Assembly: GCA_007449985.2 (NCBI GenBank) | Contig: VIIQ02000069.1 | Coordinates: forward strand, 278,001-342,000 | Source of the DNA: Desmodesmus armatus | Taxonomy: Eukaryota; Chlorophyta; Chlorophyceae; Sphaeropleales; Scenedesmaceae | Direction: 5' to 3' | DNA: 64,000 bases | Part shown: positions 33,943-45,800 of the stretch, piece after piece | Position numbering within the stretch: the first letter of the stretch is position 1 | How the letters are laid out: the number at the start of each line of letters is the position of its first letter | Translations under genes and position numbers: made by a program | The notes under the pieces: generated by a model | Databases searched by the model: none | Told to the model about the DNA's origin: nothing | Seen by the model: only the letters and a program-made list of their open reading frames with translations

Positions 33943-35220
33943 ATGGCAGATGCTGAGTCACCCACTGCAGCACAGCAGCACCAGAACCAGCAGGGCCAGC
34001 AGCGGCGACCATACAAGGTCCACGGCATGGATCCATACGACTACTGGTAAGTTTTCCTTGTACCTAACAAGCATCTGCAGGACTTCGGGGCTGTGCTGCA
34101 GTTGTTTGGCCATCAACATGTCTGTGTGTGCACCAGCACAGCACCATGCACACTCGGGCTGCTGCGCTGTGCTGAGCTGGCGATTTTCCTGGGTCGATTA
34201 AGTGCTGTCACACTCTGAGCAAGCACCTATGCTTCTCAGATTTGTCACAGCACGGGGGGTGCTTGTGGCCTCACGGGGTTTCAAGTCTGAGTAGGGAACG
34301 CTGTGCATGGCAGCCGGCCTTCATCCACAATTTGTGTGCAGGGCATTGTGCGTGCCGGTTTGTACAGCTTTGGCACCTGTGCTGCTGCCTGCCCCGCTTG
34401 CTGAGGCACATGCCTGTTGGCCGTGCAGACTGTGGTACCCAAGGCCTTTCTCATCACCCCTGAGGCTGTACGGTTTTGGCTGGCTACTAATACTAGCTGG
34501 TCCTGCAGCGGACAGGGCCTGCAAAAGGGTGTAGCTGGACAGGATCCAGCCATATGCGTTTGTTGCAGCCTTGCAACTGCTCTCTTGATAGCTTGGGCTG
34601 CTGTATATTTGGGCCAGGTCAGTGCCCATCTGTTCGTCTGCAACATCAGTATTATGTTGGCAGACAGGGGAGAGCAGTGTTTTGCTTGAGCAAGGCACCA
34701 GCCTGTCACTGCCATAGCAGATGCCATGTGTGCACAATGGTTGGATCAGCAGGAGGCAGTGGCGTCAACCCTATTGTTGAGCCACATGCCGTGCTGACGA
34801 GGTGCATGCACACCCTTGTGTGCCAGATGTACATCTGTTGCAGCAGGGCTTGTGTGAAAGTGTTAGAGAGGCATCTGGCCAGCTAGGCCACAAGTTTTTG
34901 CATCGCGGCTCCTCAGCACTCGCATGCACCGTGCCAGTAATCGCAGCACACTTTATTTGGGGTGCATCCTGCCGAGTGGCACCTGATGTAGGGGGGCTGA
35001 GCCAGGCCGAGCACACATCTTTTTATCAACTCTTTCTTTGTGAGACAACTTTGTCCAGGGTGACCATTCCGACCTCTGGTTCTTCTGTCTAGTTCGAAGC
35101 AGGTACCCTTGCAGTACCTTCGTTGCAGTATGTGGCTGATACACACTGTAGTATATGGTGTCGGGCTCGTGCTGTTGGTACTGGCTGGTGTGTTTTGCCT
35201 TGCAGCAGGCCTGTACACTG
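33943..35220 (+). CDS. Small two-TM membrane protein, unknown function (3' end unresolved)
   Basis: Three exons join in phase: 33943-34046, 34569-34617 and 35103-35220. The protein starts MADAESPTAAQQHQNQQGQQ, a hydrophilic Gln-rich head, then RPYKVHGMDPYDYC. A short exon supplies a first membrane segment (LATALLIAWAAVYLGQ), and the third exon a second one (VVYGVGLVLLVLAGVFCLAAG). The next exon probably starts near 35342 (GGAGACATCCAGG); two of its frames are open and I could not choose, so the C-terminus is missing here. Family not recognised. It is transcribed away from the protease/AP2 gene and towards the ZMYND10-like gene. Confidence 0.55.
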
Positions 35221-35636
35221 GTAAGCACCTGGGAGGCTGTGAAAAGTGTGCGTCCTGTTCAGGTAACAACGTGTTTGCCATGCAGTGTGCTGTCATCACC
35301 AGTTCCCCTCACATACATGTCGTTGACTGTGCTGATGCAGGGAGACATCCAGGTGGCTTATGGATGGAGGCAGGAGTGGCGGCAAGTACCGTGTCGATGG
35401 CGTCTACTTGTGGGCCCTGGCGTCATGGGACGTTCAGGTATGACGCACCATATCGAAGGGATAAGCACAACATAGTACATGTGGACTTGCCTCCAGCTTA
35501 GTTAGGGCAGTGCTGTTATGGCTGATCGTATTGATCTGCTGCAATGCCATTGTGAGAAGTTCTGATAAAGGGTGTCTGGATTCATTACACGTGTCATTCA
35601 TTGTGGGTTCACAGTCTTCCCGCGTTCGACCAGACT

Positions 35637-35641
35637 TTACA
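35637..35641 (-). terminator. Candidate TGTAA poly(A) signal of the ZMYND10-like gene
   Basis: TTACA on the plus strand reads TGTAA on the coding strand, about 75 bases past the stop codon at 35717. TGTAA is the usual poly(A) signal of volvocine algae. Confidence 0.5.
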
Positions 35642-35716
35642 ATGTTTGCGATTTGGCGACAGGCCCAAGTCTGGTCACAGCTCAGCTGCCCTGTGTCCAA
35701 GGTTGTCTGGGCCAAG

Positions 35717-38700
35717 TCACGGTTTCAACAGGCTGGTGTCCCTGCTGACCCTGCCTGACGATGATGCTGCAGCCTTCTTGCAGCCTCCACTGCTGCTGCT
35801 GCTGCTGCTGGCACTGCTGATGACCTCAATCACTGGTCGGCGGCCTTGGGGCTTTGCTGTTCCTTGAATTGCGGCACTGCTGCTGTTGCTGCTGCCGCTG
35901 CAACCACCAACACTGCTGCTGCTAGCCTCCAGCAACCCCCCAAGCTTCTGCCCTGCTGGCTTACTGCCTGCCAGCTTGAAGCCAAATGAAGAACCCTTGG
36001 CAGCCGCAAGGGCCCCCGGTGCTGCCTTGCTCTGCTGTGAAGGAGCCTCGGCACTGCTGCAATTGAAAGGCCCACGCTGCACCGGCTGCCCTGCACCCTT
36101 TGCCAGCACAGTGATGGCACCACCCACAGGGTGATAGGCGTACCAACCGCCCTCCACCCTGTCACGCTCCTTGGGCTGCAAACAGCAGACAAGCCACGCC
36201 ACTAAAGTGGGCACTGGAGCTACATGAAGTGACCGGCTGTAACAGGTGTGATGTGCCTGGGTGAATGACATCCCCTTCACCTTCAGGCACACAACTGGGC
36301 ATTGCCAACTTGCCGCTCATTAGCGGCCTGCCAGGCAGCAGCATTTCAACTCTGCAGCCGCAGCGCCCTTCCACGCTGGCATGGGAGCGAACATTCAAGC
36401 CCTGTGGGTTGTGTAAGCTGAACAAACCCTAGCGCACCTTTTCTGCCTTGCGCAAGCGCAGCTGTAGGGCGAAGCCATCAGCTGCCAGCAAGCCCACCGT
36501 CAGCCACAGCCCCGCAGGCACGCCAGCAGCCTCTGCTGCGTCGGCCCGGCTGAATGGCACCTCTGGCAGCTGCAGCAGGGCCTCAGCAACACTGCCCATG
36601 AAGTGCACAGCAACCTGGTGAAAATACAACAGGCAGACACACCTGTCGTCATGACATGCACTTGCAATTGATGGTTGTAACTCATGTTTTTAACACAAAC
36701 ATGCCAGCTCAGCAGTGCTGCGTGGACAGTCAAGGAGCAGCAGCAGCGTTGTGCAAGAGAGTGTTGTGGCTTTGATCGAGCTGTCTGCCAGACAGCTCAC
36801 AGGATCGCCCGCCCCAATCCCACATCACAGACATAGGATGCCACATGGACGGTTTTCTGGGCGGTTTTCAACATGTGGTTGCAAAGCAGCTGTTGCAGTG
36901 ACCTGGCACAGCTACTGTTGGGGTGCATGAGCTGTGCTCACCCAGCTACGCACTTTGTGCTTGCTTTGGGGCACCGGAGCGACCTGCTGACCACAGGTCC
37001 CCTGGATTCCTCCCGCAGTAGTTTTGGTTATGAATCCACTCAGGAGTAGGTGTGGGGCAGCAACATGTGGTTGCCTGTTGTGTTGGGCATAGGTGCACTG
37101 CAGCAATAGTCTGTCAGTCAATACAACCTGCCTTCTCTGGACTTGATCCTTAAAACACTTAATGTGTGGTTGGGTCGCCCGCATGGCAGTCAGTCCCGTG
37201 CTGTTGTTGATGCATTTACTGTTGAGCGGCCACAACTGGCCCAGACACTGGGGAGCTGCAAAGCTTTCCCAGTTTTTGTCTGGTGGTGCTGTTTGAGGCA
37301 CCTAGGTAGATTTGTTGCTAAGCAACGCTTTGGCGCAATGACCCTGCTGGAGAACGTGTAACATGATGATGCCAGCTCATATAGGACCGAGATGCACAGC
37401 AACCTGGCAACAACACAACAGGCGGACCAGGGCGGACACACAAGAACATGCTAGCTCATATGAAGCCGATCCATCACAGAGGAGGAACTGAACATGCCAG
37501 GCTGTGAGTGATCAGCAGAGGTAGGCTGCCATTTGTCCACACTCTGGCAGGCTGTTTGTTGGTTGCGGCTGCACTACAGTCAGCAACCAACAATGGTGTA
37601 TTTGGGAAGCAGCAGCAGCCGCCGAACAGCTTGCAGCTGGGTGGAACTTGTTAGCTTGTCCTGAGAGCTGCACCGCACGACTGCCACGCACCTTGCCCTT
37701 GGTCGGCAGTGCTCGACTGTCCCCTTCCTGCAGCGCTGCCAGCCTGTACCTGCGGCCATGTACCGTCACACCCCCAGCACTGCTGCTGCTGCTGCTGCTA
37801 TCGCCTGTGCTGATGCTGACAGGGTCAGAAGGCTTGCTGGCATCCGCGCTGGCAGTGAATTCACACCAGGGCTCCCACAGCCCACCAGAGTGCACCTGCG
37901 AGCGTGTTTGTTGCAAACACAGCATGTAACATCGCATTCACAACCAAACTAGCCCTAGAGTCATCCATAGCAGCCAATAGTGTGACAGCTGCTGGAAAGC
38001 ACCACACCTCAGTCATGTCTTGTGCATAAGGGAGACGCTGCCAGCAAGCGCTGCTTGCTACTCACAGCTGGCCATACCAATGCAGAGCAATTCTGGACAT
38101 GGAGATATGTCCACCCTACACCCACCTGTCTTGAGCAAACCACTCGCACAGTTGCTGCCAGGACCTCAGCCTCCTCTGCCCCTCCCTTCTCCACAAGGCC
38201 TCCAGTGCTGCTGCTGCTGCCATTGCTGCCGCCAGTCCCCACCCGCTGCTGCTTCTGCTGCTGCTCTCGCTGCTCCTCAAGCTGACACAGCAGCTCAAAT
38301 GACTGCATCATGGTCTGCAGCTGCTGCCGTGCCGTGGCCTTGGCGGCTGCACCAAACTGCTCCTTCTTCTGCTGCGCTGCAAGAGCCCGCCAATTCTTGC
38401 CTTTCAACAGCGACTCACGAAGCACAGGGACCTACAAGGGCATCAAACACTATTTCTGAGATCAGCGCACACCCACCCCAGGTGCCTCATGCCACTGTGT
38501 GCACTGTGCTGTGTTGTGTCGTGGTACGGTGTGCTGTCCTGTAACCCCTGCCCCGTGCATACATGCCTGACAGGAGTGCAGGGGGTGGATCGCAACAGTA
38601 ACCGTCAGGCTGAATGGTTGCGCATGACCACGCGCACAAGAAAAGAAAGACACGAGCAGTCAGGAGCAGTGCCCATGCAACACTGTGACGTGCATTGGCC

Positions 38701-41700
38701 ATGCCCACTGTCTGTCGTGTGCCCTGTAGCGTGTGAATGCCAAGCCCTCATGAATCCCACGTGTCAGCGCACCTGCTCCAGTATCAGGCGTGATGCGCTT
38801 GCTGCACTGCCAGCAGCTGCTGCTGCAGCTGCGTTGTCGACGCCCAGGGACAGCTCATCCAGCACGCGTGCCAGCTGGCGCAGCACTGGTAGCTGGTCCA
38901 GCAGCAGCTCGTGAAGGTGGCGCTGCAGCCGCAGTATGCACCCCTTCCTGCAGCATGAAAGTGGCATGTCCGGCGTGATGAATATGCCACTGACGCTCGT
39001 GACGCCCGTGGGCACACGTCCCATGTGTTCAAATACGCATGCCATGGACACCGTCTGAAAACAAAGTGCTTTCTGGTGCACGGTTGCTTGGAAGACGACA
39101 GCCCATCGCACGGCCACGGCCTGTCAGTAAGCACAGAGCCTAGCATGTTGCATGGGTGACAGCATCACACCGCAGTGCTACTTGGTACGACTCCCCTTAC
39201 CTGTAGCCATCAGGGTCGTACTTTGCTCTGCAAGCCGGCTCCACAAGCAGGTTCACCAAGGACAGCCACACCTGCATGCACAGCCAGCACAGCCCCATTC
39301 TTTCAATTCCTGGCCTCACCCGTTCTCAAACTTGTGACATCACATCATCGATGACATCGATGACATGCATGTGGTCATATGATGTGGACTGGCAGTCAGT
39401 CCTACTGCTTGACACATCATGCTTTTGGAAGGAAAAATGATCTGTGTGCACACACCACGCGGTACACATGGCAATGTGTCATTGACGCAGTGTTGGGGGC
39501 GGCCCCACCCTGATCATTGGGGCGGCCCCACTCTGATCATATCAAAGGCCCTGCTGCGACCGTTCGTATCGTGCAAAGGATCACTGACCACCCACCTGAC
39601 CGTCCAGCTGTGTGATCTTGAGCCGGTCGCTTGGTGCCACGACCTGCCACTTGCCGTCAATGAACTTCTCCAGCTGCAGGCAAAAATGAAAGGGGTGGTG
39701 CAAACGGCGGTAAGCTGTCAGCAAAAGGGCTGTGTGCAAGACATGAGACATCAGCAAAATGCTGAACTCATGCCGGTCCTGGAGCCCTGGCCAAGGAGGT
39801 CGCAGGGGAAGCAACAAGCCTTGTTCAGTGGACACATGCATGTTGGGTGTTAGCGGGCATAGTGGGTGTTCCACACTGTCATAAGTGGAAGGGAGTCACA
39901 GGTGCACAGGGTCCAGGCACTGTGGTGCAAGTAGTGTCGGGAGCAGGTCCCAACCCCTCCTACACCACAGTGCCTGGGCCCTGTGCCACAGGTGACCTGT
40001 AACTACCACCCAACAATGACAGACTGTGCCGCACCATGACAAGCCGTGCGGCCCTGCATGCCAGTCACACTGCAACTTGGCCTTCAAGGGCCTTTCATAC
40101 AACTTGAGAATCTGCGCACCTTGCCTCCCGGCCTGTCACGGACCCAGGGTGGTGAGTCCACGAGGGGCAGCAGGGCCATGACAGCATCATGGGCACTGAG
40201 CAGCCGGCTCATCACACCCAGAGGCAGCTGTGTGATGTTGCCTGTCAGGTACCTGTGGAGACAGCGCATACAAGCAATCAGCAGGGGTGTAGCGCATACG
40301 TTAAGCATATATAACTGACCAACGTCTGCCGCACGAATTGACAGCCCGCAGATAGCCTCTCATGACATTGGGTGCCGAGGTGTTGTGGTGCTGCATTGGG
40401 CCGCGGCGTGTGTGTGGACCCCACCATGCTGCATTGGAACACCAAGCTGTGACGCAATGTTTGCTGCTGCTGCTGCTGCTGCTGCTGCTACTGCTGCCGC
40501 TACAATTTGGTACATGCGGTGACTACTGCTGTCCGCCCAGTCCCTTGAAGCCATCATATGGATCAATCTCCATCCTGCAGTCTTACCTGAGTAATGTCAG
40601 GCCGCATGTTGCTGCTGCAAAGTCTGTCTCTGCCCGCTTGTCTTCCAGCTCCTCCAATGGGGTCATGGCCATGGTGTCCTGCAGGGTGCGCTCTGCTCCA
40701 CCAGACAGAGGACCAACAACACGCAGCACAGCCGAGCTCAAAGCACATGCCACAGCAAGCCCCCTTCTTTCTGATCTCAACAATTCTCGCATCGTTGGCG
40801 CGGTGCGGCTTTTCGCAGCTCAAGCGCTTCTGCTGACGTCCCAGAATCCCTAACCTGCTGCCGCCATGCAACACTTGCATGCACTGCGCATTCACACACT
40901 GACCAGGACTGCCCAAGAATATTGAGTCAGCGGCTGCCTACTTCTGGAACATGGCCTCACCCTTGGCCGCTGCTGCCTTGTGTGCGCCCGAGTTAAGGTA
41001 GGCCAGTTTGCGCACACACCAGTCTGCCAGCTCCAGCAGGCTGTCCTCGTCAACAGCCTCACACGCATGGCGGTGGTACAGCACGACCTGCGGGCATAAC
41101 AAACGAGATAAGCAACGTGCGTGAGTGGGAGCAGGTAGAAGGAAGGCCAGACTACAGAATACATGTGGAAAGGGGTAGGGGTGGGAAACAGGGGATGGCC
41201 CACACCACCGGGTGGTACAGCACTACCTGCGGGCATGGAAACACATAGCAAGTGAAGCGCCTGGGTGCATGCGTAAGCTGGTGGGCGGATGGCCGGACGA
41301 CATGGGGAGAAAGGTAGCCCGAGTTGGCACAAGTGTTTGACCCCGTGTTGACTCTCCAAAAAAATCCTGATGGAGTCAACCAAGACGGGTACCTGCCAAA
41401 CCGCCAGGCACCACTGCTGCACGAGCAGAACATCATACAAAGCTTGTACAAAGGCTAGGAGCCATGTTGCTGTGGGGACATACCTCCAGCAAGTTTGCGA
41501 CTGCTGTTTCATGGAACAGCACCATGTAGGCGATGGATGAGTCCACATGCTCTGCCAGGTGCTGCTTCAGCAGCGGGTACAGCTGCTCCTTCCAAGCCTG
41601 CAAAGCAGCGGCACTGTCAACATGGACGGCACCAACTTCAACCTGCCTAGCAAGGCTTGCACCAGGCACCACTACTTCTTCACAGAAGTGCCGTCAGTGC

Positions 41701-42470
41701 ATGCCGTGCTAGCGCTGTGTGCTGCCTCAGCTTGCGCCAATCGTTTCGCAAAGGCATGATGTTGAGCCAGCCGTTGCGGTCCTTTGCTGTGCTGCCAGTG
41801 TAGGTGCTGCTGCACGCACCTCTATCGCCAGCAGCTCCTGCACCAGCACTGACAGCTTGCCTAGGGACACCAGAAGGTCCATCACATACTCATCGCTGTG
41901 CTGCTGAGCATTCCAGTGTGCCTGTGGGGTGAAAAAAGCACAGATAGAGATGCACAGCACCCCTGCGGCCTCAGCTGCTGTGATGGCTGTTACTATAAGC
42001 AATAGGGTAGGAGGCTGCAGCACTGATGCAGCATTGCACCCTCCGTGCAAGCGTGCCGCACGTCGTGCTAGCAAGTCGTCGTGCTAGCAAGTCGTCACTC
42101 AGGGCTGTCAGAGGCCAAGGTTTCACATGTAAGCAGCACAGGGTATGCGGCTGACACAGGGTGCCTTCACAGCAGCATTCCACCCCTCCATGCACAACCG
42201 TGTAATTGAAGTTGGTGCGATGCACATTGAGACTCAACCTACCTGCAGGTTGAGCCGCTGGATGGCATCATGCTGCTGTGTGAACTTGGCGTTGCCAACC
42301 TGTACGTACCAAACAACAGTGTCATGTGCAACATCCCAACAACGTCCGTGACAACTGCTGCTCCGCAGGTGACACACCTGCTCTATAGCGGTCACACGCA
42401 GCTGCTGTATCAGCTGCTCTGCCTCGTAAGCAGTGATCAAAGTCTGCGCAGCAGTGAAAAGCAGCAGCAA
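35717..42470 (-). CDS. ZMYND10: ZMYND10-like axonemal dynein assembly factor, no MYND finger
   Basis: Cytoplasmic factor needed for preassembly of ciliary dynein arms. Fourteen exons close to 733 residues: 42378-42470, 42243-42299, 41820-41921, 41484-41597, 40961-41087, 40587-40692, 40120-40252, 39596-39673, 39201-39271, 38773-38947, 38126-38431, 37692-37895, 36438-36614, 35717-36175. Collinear landmarks with the animal protein: the N-terminal QQHDAIQRLN, YMVLFHETAVANLLEVVLYH, LLELADWCVRKL, LGVMSRLLSAHDAVMALLPL, DGKWQVVAPSDRLKITQLDG, VWLSLVNLL and LLLDQLPVL. Where the animal protein ends in a Cys-rich MYND finger, this one continues with a Ser-rich and then globular-looking tail (WCEFTASAD, GRRYRLAALQEGD, GGWYAYHPVGGAI) without the CxxC pattern. 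The start at 42470 (MLLLFTAAQ) is the nearest in-frame ATG and could differ. Confidence 0.88.
37391..37440 (-). repeat. Copy of the acceptor region of ZMYND10-like exon 36438-36614
   Basis: CAGCAACCTGGCAACAACAC and ACAACAGGCGGACCAGGGCG repeat CAGCAACCTGGTGAAAATAC/AACAGGCAGACA at 36610-36645. Acceptor-side intron sequence and about 8 coding bases are shared. Intron DNA between the two (36650-37390) holds no supported exon. Confidence 0.6.
39894..40003. repeat. Inverted repeat, about 36-bp arms with a 31-base loop
   Basis: GGTGCACAGGGTCCAGGCAC..TGTGGTG at the left is mirrored by CACCACA..GTGCCTGGGCCCTGTGCC at the right, flanked by GTCACAGGT/AGGTGACC. It lies in the ZMYND10-like intron between 39673 and 40120. 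Confidence 0.75.
41205..41240 (-). repeat. Copy of the acceptor end of ZMYND10-like exon 40961-41087
   Basis: The coding strand reads CATGCCCGCAG|GTAGTGCTGTACCACCC, against TATGCCCGCAG|GTCGTGCTGTACCACC in the parent. Acceptor and the first five codons (VVLYH) are conserved, with one synonymous change; the copy then diverges and has no donor. Confidence 0.7.
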
Positions 42471-42894
42471 GCACAGGGCGGCCTTGGATAGGTGTCTGGA
42501 AAGGCTCTGGATGCGTCAGTGTTGTTTTATATAGCCATACCGTCTGCTCAGACCCCGATCCCTCCACTGAACGCAACAGCATGTCTTGTAAAGACCCCAT
42601 CCCGCCCAAATGATCTGTCTTGAGTTTTGTGGGTGTTTGCGAAGCTGGGTGCTGATGTGGATTCGATTTCAGCAGCATGAAATGATGATAAAACTGGCCG
42701 GAAGTAACCCTCTGTTGTCTCATGCATCACTCTTGTGTGATCCTTCCGAAAGCCTGGCAGCTGGGCCTGACAGGGCGAGAAAGCAAAATCGGAGCCGATC
42801 ATAAGGCTGTGAGCAAGTGCTCGTGTCATGTACAGCTTGGTGGCGATGCAGACTCCTGCCACTGCATGCTGAAGCTAGCAAGCACAGCAGAGAC
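42471..42894. promoter_or_regulatory. Bidirectional promoter region, 424 bp
   Basis: Separates the start codons of the ZMYND10-like gene (-) and the MGCGSSK gene (+). Shared control is an inference from head-to-head spacing. TTTTATATAGCC at 42529 is TATA-like. No factor site is assigned. Confidence 0.5.
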
Positions 42895-45800
42895 ATGGGT
42901 TGTGGTTCATCCAAAGGTGATTTGGTGCAAATAAGCTTTTGTAACCTCTGCTAAGTGATCCAGCTGACGGAGTGCAGCTGACCCACACTCACTGATCGCT
43001 GCTGCAGCTGTCGCACCAGCAGCTGCTGGAGCAGCTGCTGCATCACCTCTAAAGTAAGTGTGTCACGCTCTTGGCTACGAGATATACCTCCCTTAGCACG
43101 TTGTTGATTGGCAGAGTGCATCCCCTGCCCTCTTCTATACAGCAAGTCTCTTATGTCCTTGAACTGCAGAGACAACCATGCATCACCACCGCAGACAGAC
43201 GTCGCAGCGCTGCACAAGCAGCGCCTGGAGCAGCAGCACTCCCAGAATGGCCACGCACAGCAGCAGGCTCAGCAGCAGGGCGAGCTGTGCCTGCCTGGCT
43301 GCATCGAGAGCACAACAGCCCCTGCGCCTCCGCCACTCTTGAAGGAGCTTCCTGAGGTGGTCGACCTCCCACCACTGCGCAAGGGCCCTGCCTCAGCAGC
43401 TGCTGATGCAGAGTTTGACTATAACAAGGAGCTGAAGAAAGGGGCAGCCCTGGGTGGACCAGGTGGGTACACTGGCGGCACGTGCCTGCCAGCACTGCTA
43501 GCTGGTGTGCCTCCCTATGCCATCTCAACTAAGCCAGTAGCATGTTGATGGCATCAGATGAGCAGTACACCTGCAGCCCCTACACCCGAAGCCAAAAGTG
43601 GGACTGTCAACAGCAAATTGTAAATGTATTGCTAGCACCCAAATGGGGTTGGGAAGGTGCGTCGTGCGCCTGGTCAAACCTTTCCTGACTTCTTTTTGAC
43701 TGCATGTGCTGCTCTTCAGGCTCAGTCCCAGCAGGTACTGCAGGACAGGGTGCAGTTGTGGGAGGCCTGCTATCAAAGCAGCCAGACTGGCTGAAAGGCA
43801 GCACAGACCCCGCCGCCACCACAGACGCCAACCTACCTGCAGGACCCACCCCAGCACACACCACTCCTGCAAGCAAGGGTGCCTCCTCCCTGCCACCTTT
43901 GGTGGGCAGGGGTATGGGTGCACCTGCGGCAGCTGGCAGCTTGCCACCGCTGTTCCCTGGGGGTTCACGGGCCCTGGCACCACTGGAGTCCCAGCACAAG
44001 CCGCAGGACAGCCCTGCAGCTGGGGCATCCAGGGTAACTCAGGGCTCAGCGCCACAGCAGCAGGTGGCGCAGTCGTGCAAGATGATGAGGATAAGGTGGG
44101 TTGTCGCCAAGGTTCATATTGCCTGCTGCCTCTGCCCTCTCAGGGGCCAGTGAGTGTCTGCAAAGGGCTAGTGCTTCCGCTCGGAACGAAGCTGGCTGCT
44201 GGTTGTCAGCAGGTTGCACTCATGTAGTGATCTTTTTGATGTAAGCGTTACAATCGTTCATCTGCATTCTGCGCACAACACTGAACAACTCCACACATCA
44301 CATGTCTCAGTGAGTACTGTGATCACAGGAACCGAGTATCCTTGTTGCATTGACCTCATCGACATCCACTGTGAAGCAACACACTGACACACACTTCATG
44401 CATGTTGTCCAACTGATACACTGTCTTTCTCACTCTCATCACGACACTCTGCTACTGTATAGTGTCCCTTTCTTCACTCACTGACACCCTGATACAATAC
44501 GGTGTCCATTCGCCACAACAGGCTGACCACTGCATTCTCACTGCAGACTCACACATCTCTACACACGTCAGTCCCCAAGTACTGGACTAACGCTCAGCCT
44601 GCTCGACAACTGCGTGGCTACGCCTCCTACCCCCCCAGAGCGGGATGAGCGGAAGGACAGTACCCGCCTGAAATCCTCCTGACTGCACCACTGCAGGAAA
44701 AAAAAGCAACACACACAACCCCCCCCAGCCACGCACACCAGTCACCCCACCCTTCCCAACAACCCCCCCCCCCAAGCATCTGCGAAAGCCACAGGTGGCG
44801 ACTGGAACACAGCACACCACACAAAGTGGGCAATGCAGACAAAAGACCAGCCAACTCTGCGGAAAGCACCAACCACGGAAGGGAAACAAAAGAAGGATAG
44901 AAGAGAGCACCCATGTGCCAACCGCAAAGGCAGAACATGCCAGAACTGGACAACTGGGCGGGGAGCCAACTCAACCCGCAGACAAGCCCAAAAACAGGGG
45001 TAAAGTACGTCCCTGTGAACAAGGCAGACAGACAGACATCAAGGGAGCCACGCTCAACCCTGGAACAAGCAGACAAGGGGAGGGGAATGCAGCGCAAGGT
45101 GCACTCCCGTTCCAGAGACATCAGGGGAACCACGTTCAACCCTGGAACAAGCAGACAAGAGGAGGGGAATGTAGCGCATGGTGCACTCCCGATCCAGAGA
45201 CATCAGGGGAACCACGTTCAACCCTGGAACAAGCAGACAAGAGGAGGGGAATGTAGCGCATGGTGCACTCCCGATCCAGACACAAGCAAGTAAACACTGC
45301 AGGACAAGAATATCAATCCAAACTGAAACAAGGCGCAGCCAGGGCACCAAGGTCCACACAGTATCAAGGGAACGGCACAGCCGACAAGGGACCTTGGCCT
45401 GAACGTACGCACAGCACACAGACAAAGACGAAAAGTGAACTTAATACGCGCGAAGAGGTTCTACTGAACCTGCCGCTAACATAAGTAGGGCACCTACGTC
45501 CAGCCAGCACCTCCTACGGCACAAGCCATCACCATCAGCCTGGTGCAAGGGCGGAAAGAGGGCACTCAATGGGGCCAAGAAGGCACACCACGTGTGTCAA
45601 AAGAACAAACCACGAGCAATGTATGCAGAATGGAAAGCATCAAGCAACAGAGAAAGCACGCCAACCTGCCAAGGAGAATGTAGGTGTGGGCGATTGTGAC
45701 GGCACCCAAGACCCACCAGAAAAGCGCACACACTCACCACAACAGAAACCTGAAAGCACATCAACAAGCTAGACCTACCATAAAGACTGAAAGGCTGCGA

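Noticed and set aside
44627..45139. 170-codon minus-strand frame in the large intron
   Set aside because: Cys/Leu-rich composition without domains and overlapping the 82-bp repeat; no splice support.
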